Virus record (IMG/VR): IMGVR_UViG_3300017951_000175
Coordinates: 1 to 20,675 of that record
Strand: one strand, 5' to 3'
Length of the DNA: 20,675 bases
Source of the DNA: a virus
Part shown: positions 20,231 through 20,675 of the stretch, piece by piece
Layout of the letters: each line of letters opens with the position of its first letter
Numbering within the stretch: the stretch's first letter is position 1
Notes under the pieces: model-generated
Database searches by the model: none
The model's input: the letters and a program-made list of their open reading frames with translations, nothing else
Told to the model about the DNA's origin: nothing
Made by a program: the position numbers and the translations under genes

Positions 20231-20675
20231 ATGAAAATCAATGTGGCAATCGACGACATTCCATTCGGAACTTCTATCCAGGATATCACTGTACCTGATG
20301 TACTGAAGAAGCGTATTCCAACAGGTCTAGACTACTTCGATGCTGCAATCGGCGGCGAAGGGTTTACTCCATCTATGGTTACTCTCTTCACAGGTACTCC
20401 CGGCTGCGGCAAGACTACCATGATGCTGACTCTGGCAAATTCGCTCCAGGGTCACGGCGCGCAGGTTGTCTTCAACACTGCTGAAGAGTCGCTTCACCAG
20501 GTCAAGATGACATCTGATCGTCTTCGTCTGCGCAATTCCTTTATGGTGGGTGGACTTGATAATGTCGAGGCACTGCTTAAGGGTTGCGACAGCGTTCGAG
20601 CAGCGCATCCTGATCGCCCCTTCTTCTTGATCGTTGACTCTCTGCAGTGCATGAACGACGGTTATTTCAAGAGCG
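20231..20675 (+). CDS. RadA/Sms-like RecA-fold ATPase (3' truncated by window)
   Basis: 148 codons are visible and the gene runs off the window. The order is VPDVLKKRIPTGLDYFDAAIGG, a Walker A GTPGCGKTT (57-65), an NTAEESLHQVKM segment (86-97) as in the RadA/Sms EES..Q motif, and a Walker B strand FFLIVDSLQ (132-140). The four-cysteine zinc finger of bacterial RadA is absent; the protein begins directly at the linker before the ATPase core. It probably acts in recombination or replication, as a helicase or branch-migration ATPase; DnaB-like or other RecA-fold phage ATPases remain alternatives. AGGAG precedes the ATG at 20231. Confidence 0.82.
   Translation, partial: MKINVAIDDIPFGTSIQDITVPDVLKKRIPTGLDYFDAAIGGEGFTPSMVTLFTGTPGCGKTTMMLTLANSLQGHGAQVVFNTAEESLHQVKMTSDRLRLRNSFMVGGLDNVEALLKGCDSVRAAHPDRPFFLIVDSLQCMNDGYFKS

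Noticed and set aside
1-20675. tRNA genes, CRISPR array or integrase/attachment sites
   Set aside because: No cloverleaf-like sequence, regular direct-repeat/spacer array or recombinase was seen; nearly all bases are within genes or short gaps under 70 nt.

Overview
The window looks like part of a large T4-like tailed-phage (Caudoviricetes) genome infecting a Gram-negative bacterium. The evidence is: short genes packed almost entirely on the + strand with ATGA/TAATG overlaps; a phage-type split type II topoisomerase (large and medium subunits on separate genes); an ATP-dependent DNA ligase, ThyX, a RadA/RecA-fold ATPase and two DEDDh exonucleases; and many small zinc-ribbon or unknown proteins. 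A predicted lipoprotein with an OmpA-like domain suggests a host with an outer membrane. No virion structural gene, rRNA, tRNA, CRISPR array, insertion sequence or integrase was recognised. The DNA is AT-rich; by eye the replication genes look less AT-rich than the small accessory genes.

Layout. 1-2344: end of an unknown gene, a DnaQ-like exonuclease, a 55-aa ORF and the ligase. 2331-4608: an OmpA-vWA lipoprotein, a nucleotidyltransferase-fold protein, a zinc-ribbon protein and a DUF2061 membrane protein. 4586-5200: the only minus-strand gene, a metzincin-type protease with a signal sequence. 5226-6341: thyX followed by three tiny translationally coupled ORFs, the last a 22-residue peptide with six cysteines. 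6398-8725: a membrane-bound PAS protein and a second nucleotidyltransferase-fold protein. 8772-10619: a SPOUT RNA methyltransferase, a DUF3310 protein, a small exported protein, a zinc peptide, a basic 36-residue peptide and a second exonuclease. 10686-17869: topoisomerase large subunit, then eight genes (a conserved phage zinc protein, a membrane protein, a 2OG-Fe(II) oxygenase, a SLOG-fold protein, a membrane-anchored GIY-YIG-like protein and unknowns), then the topoisomerase medium subunit. 17928-20675: a minimal family X polymerase, a GapR/DUF2312-like small protein, two unknowns, a PD-(D/E)XK-like nuclease and the start of a RadA-like ATPase.

How the genes fit together. Most recognisable genes concern DNA replication, topology, repair and nucleotide supply: topoisomerase, ligase, PolX, exonucleases, RadA-like ATPase, ThyX and a possible GapR-like topoisomerase stimulator. 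A second group concerns the host envelope or membranes: OmpA-vWA lipoprotein, metzincin, PAS protein, GIY-YIG-TM protein and DUF2061.

The strongest pattern not explained by gene content is a promoter family. Eight intergenic or gene-end sites carry a TGCA- or TGTA-containing -35-like hexamer (best form GTGCAA/GTGCAT), exactly 17 nt, and TATAAT or TAAAAT, and seven of the eight sit just upstream of a Shine-Dalgarno sequence and start codon. A second pattern is a 16-nt ribosome-binding/start cassette (GGAGAACGAAGAATGA) repeated identically in front of unrelated genes and in different reading-frame contexts.
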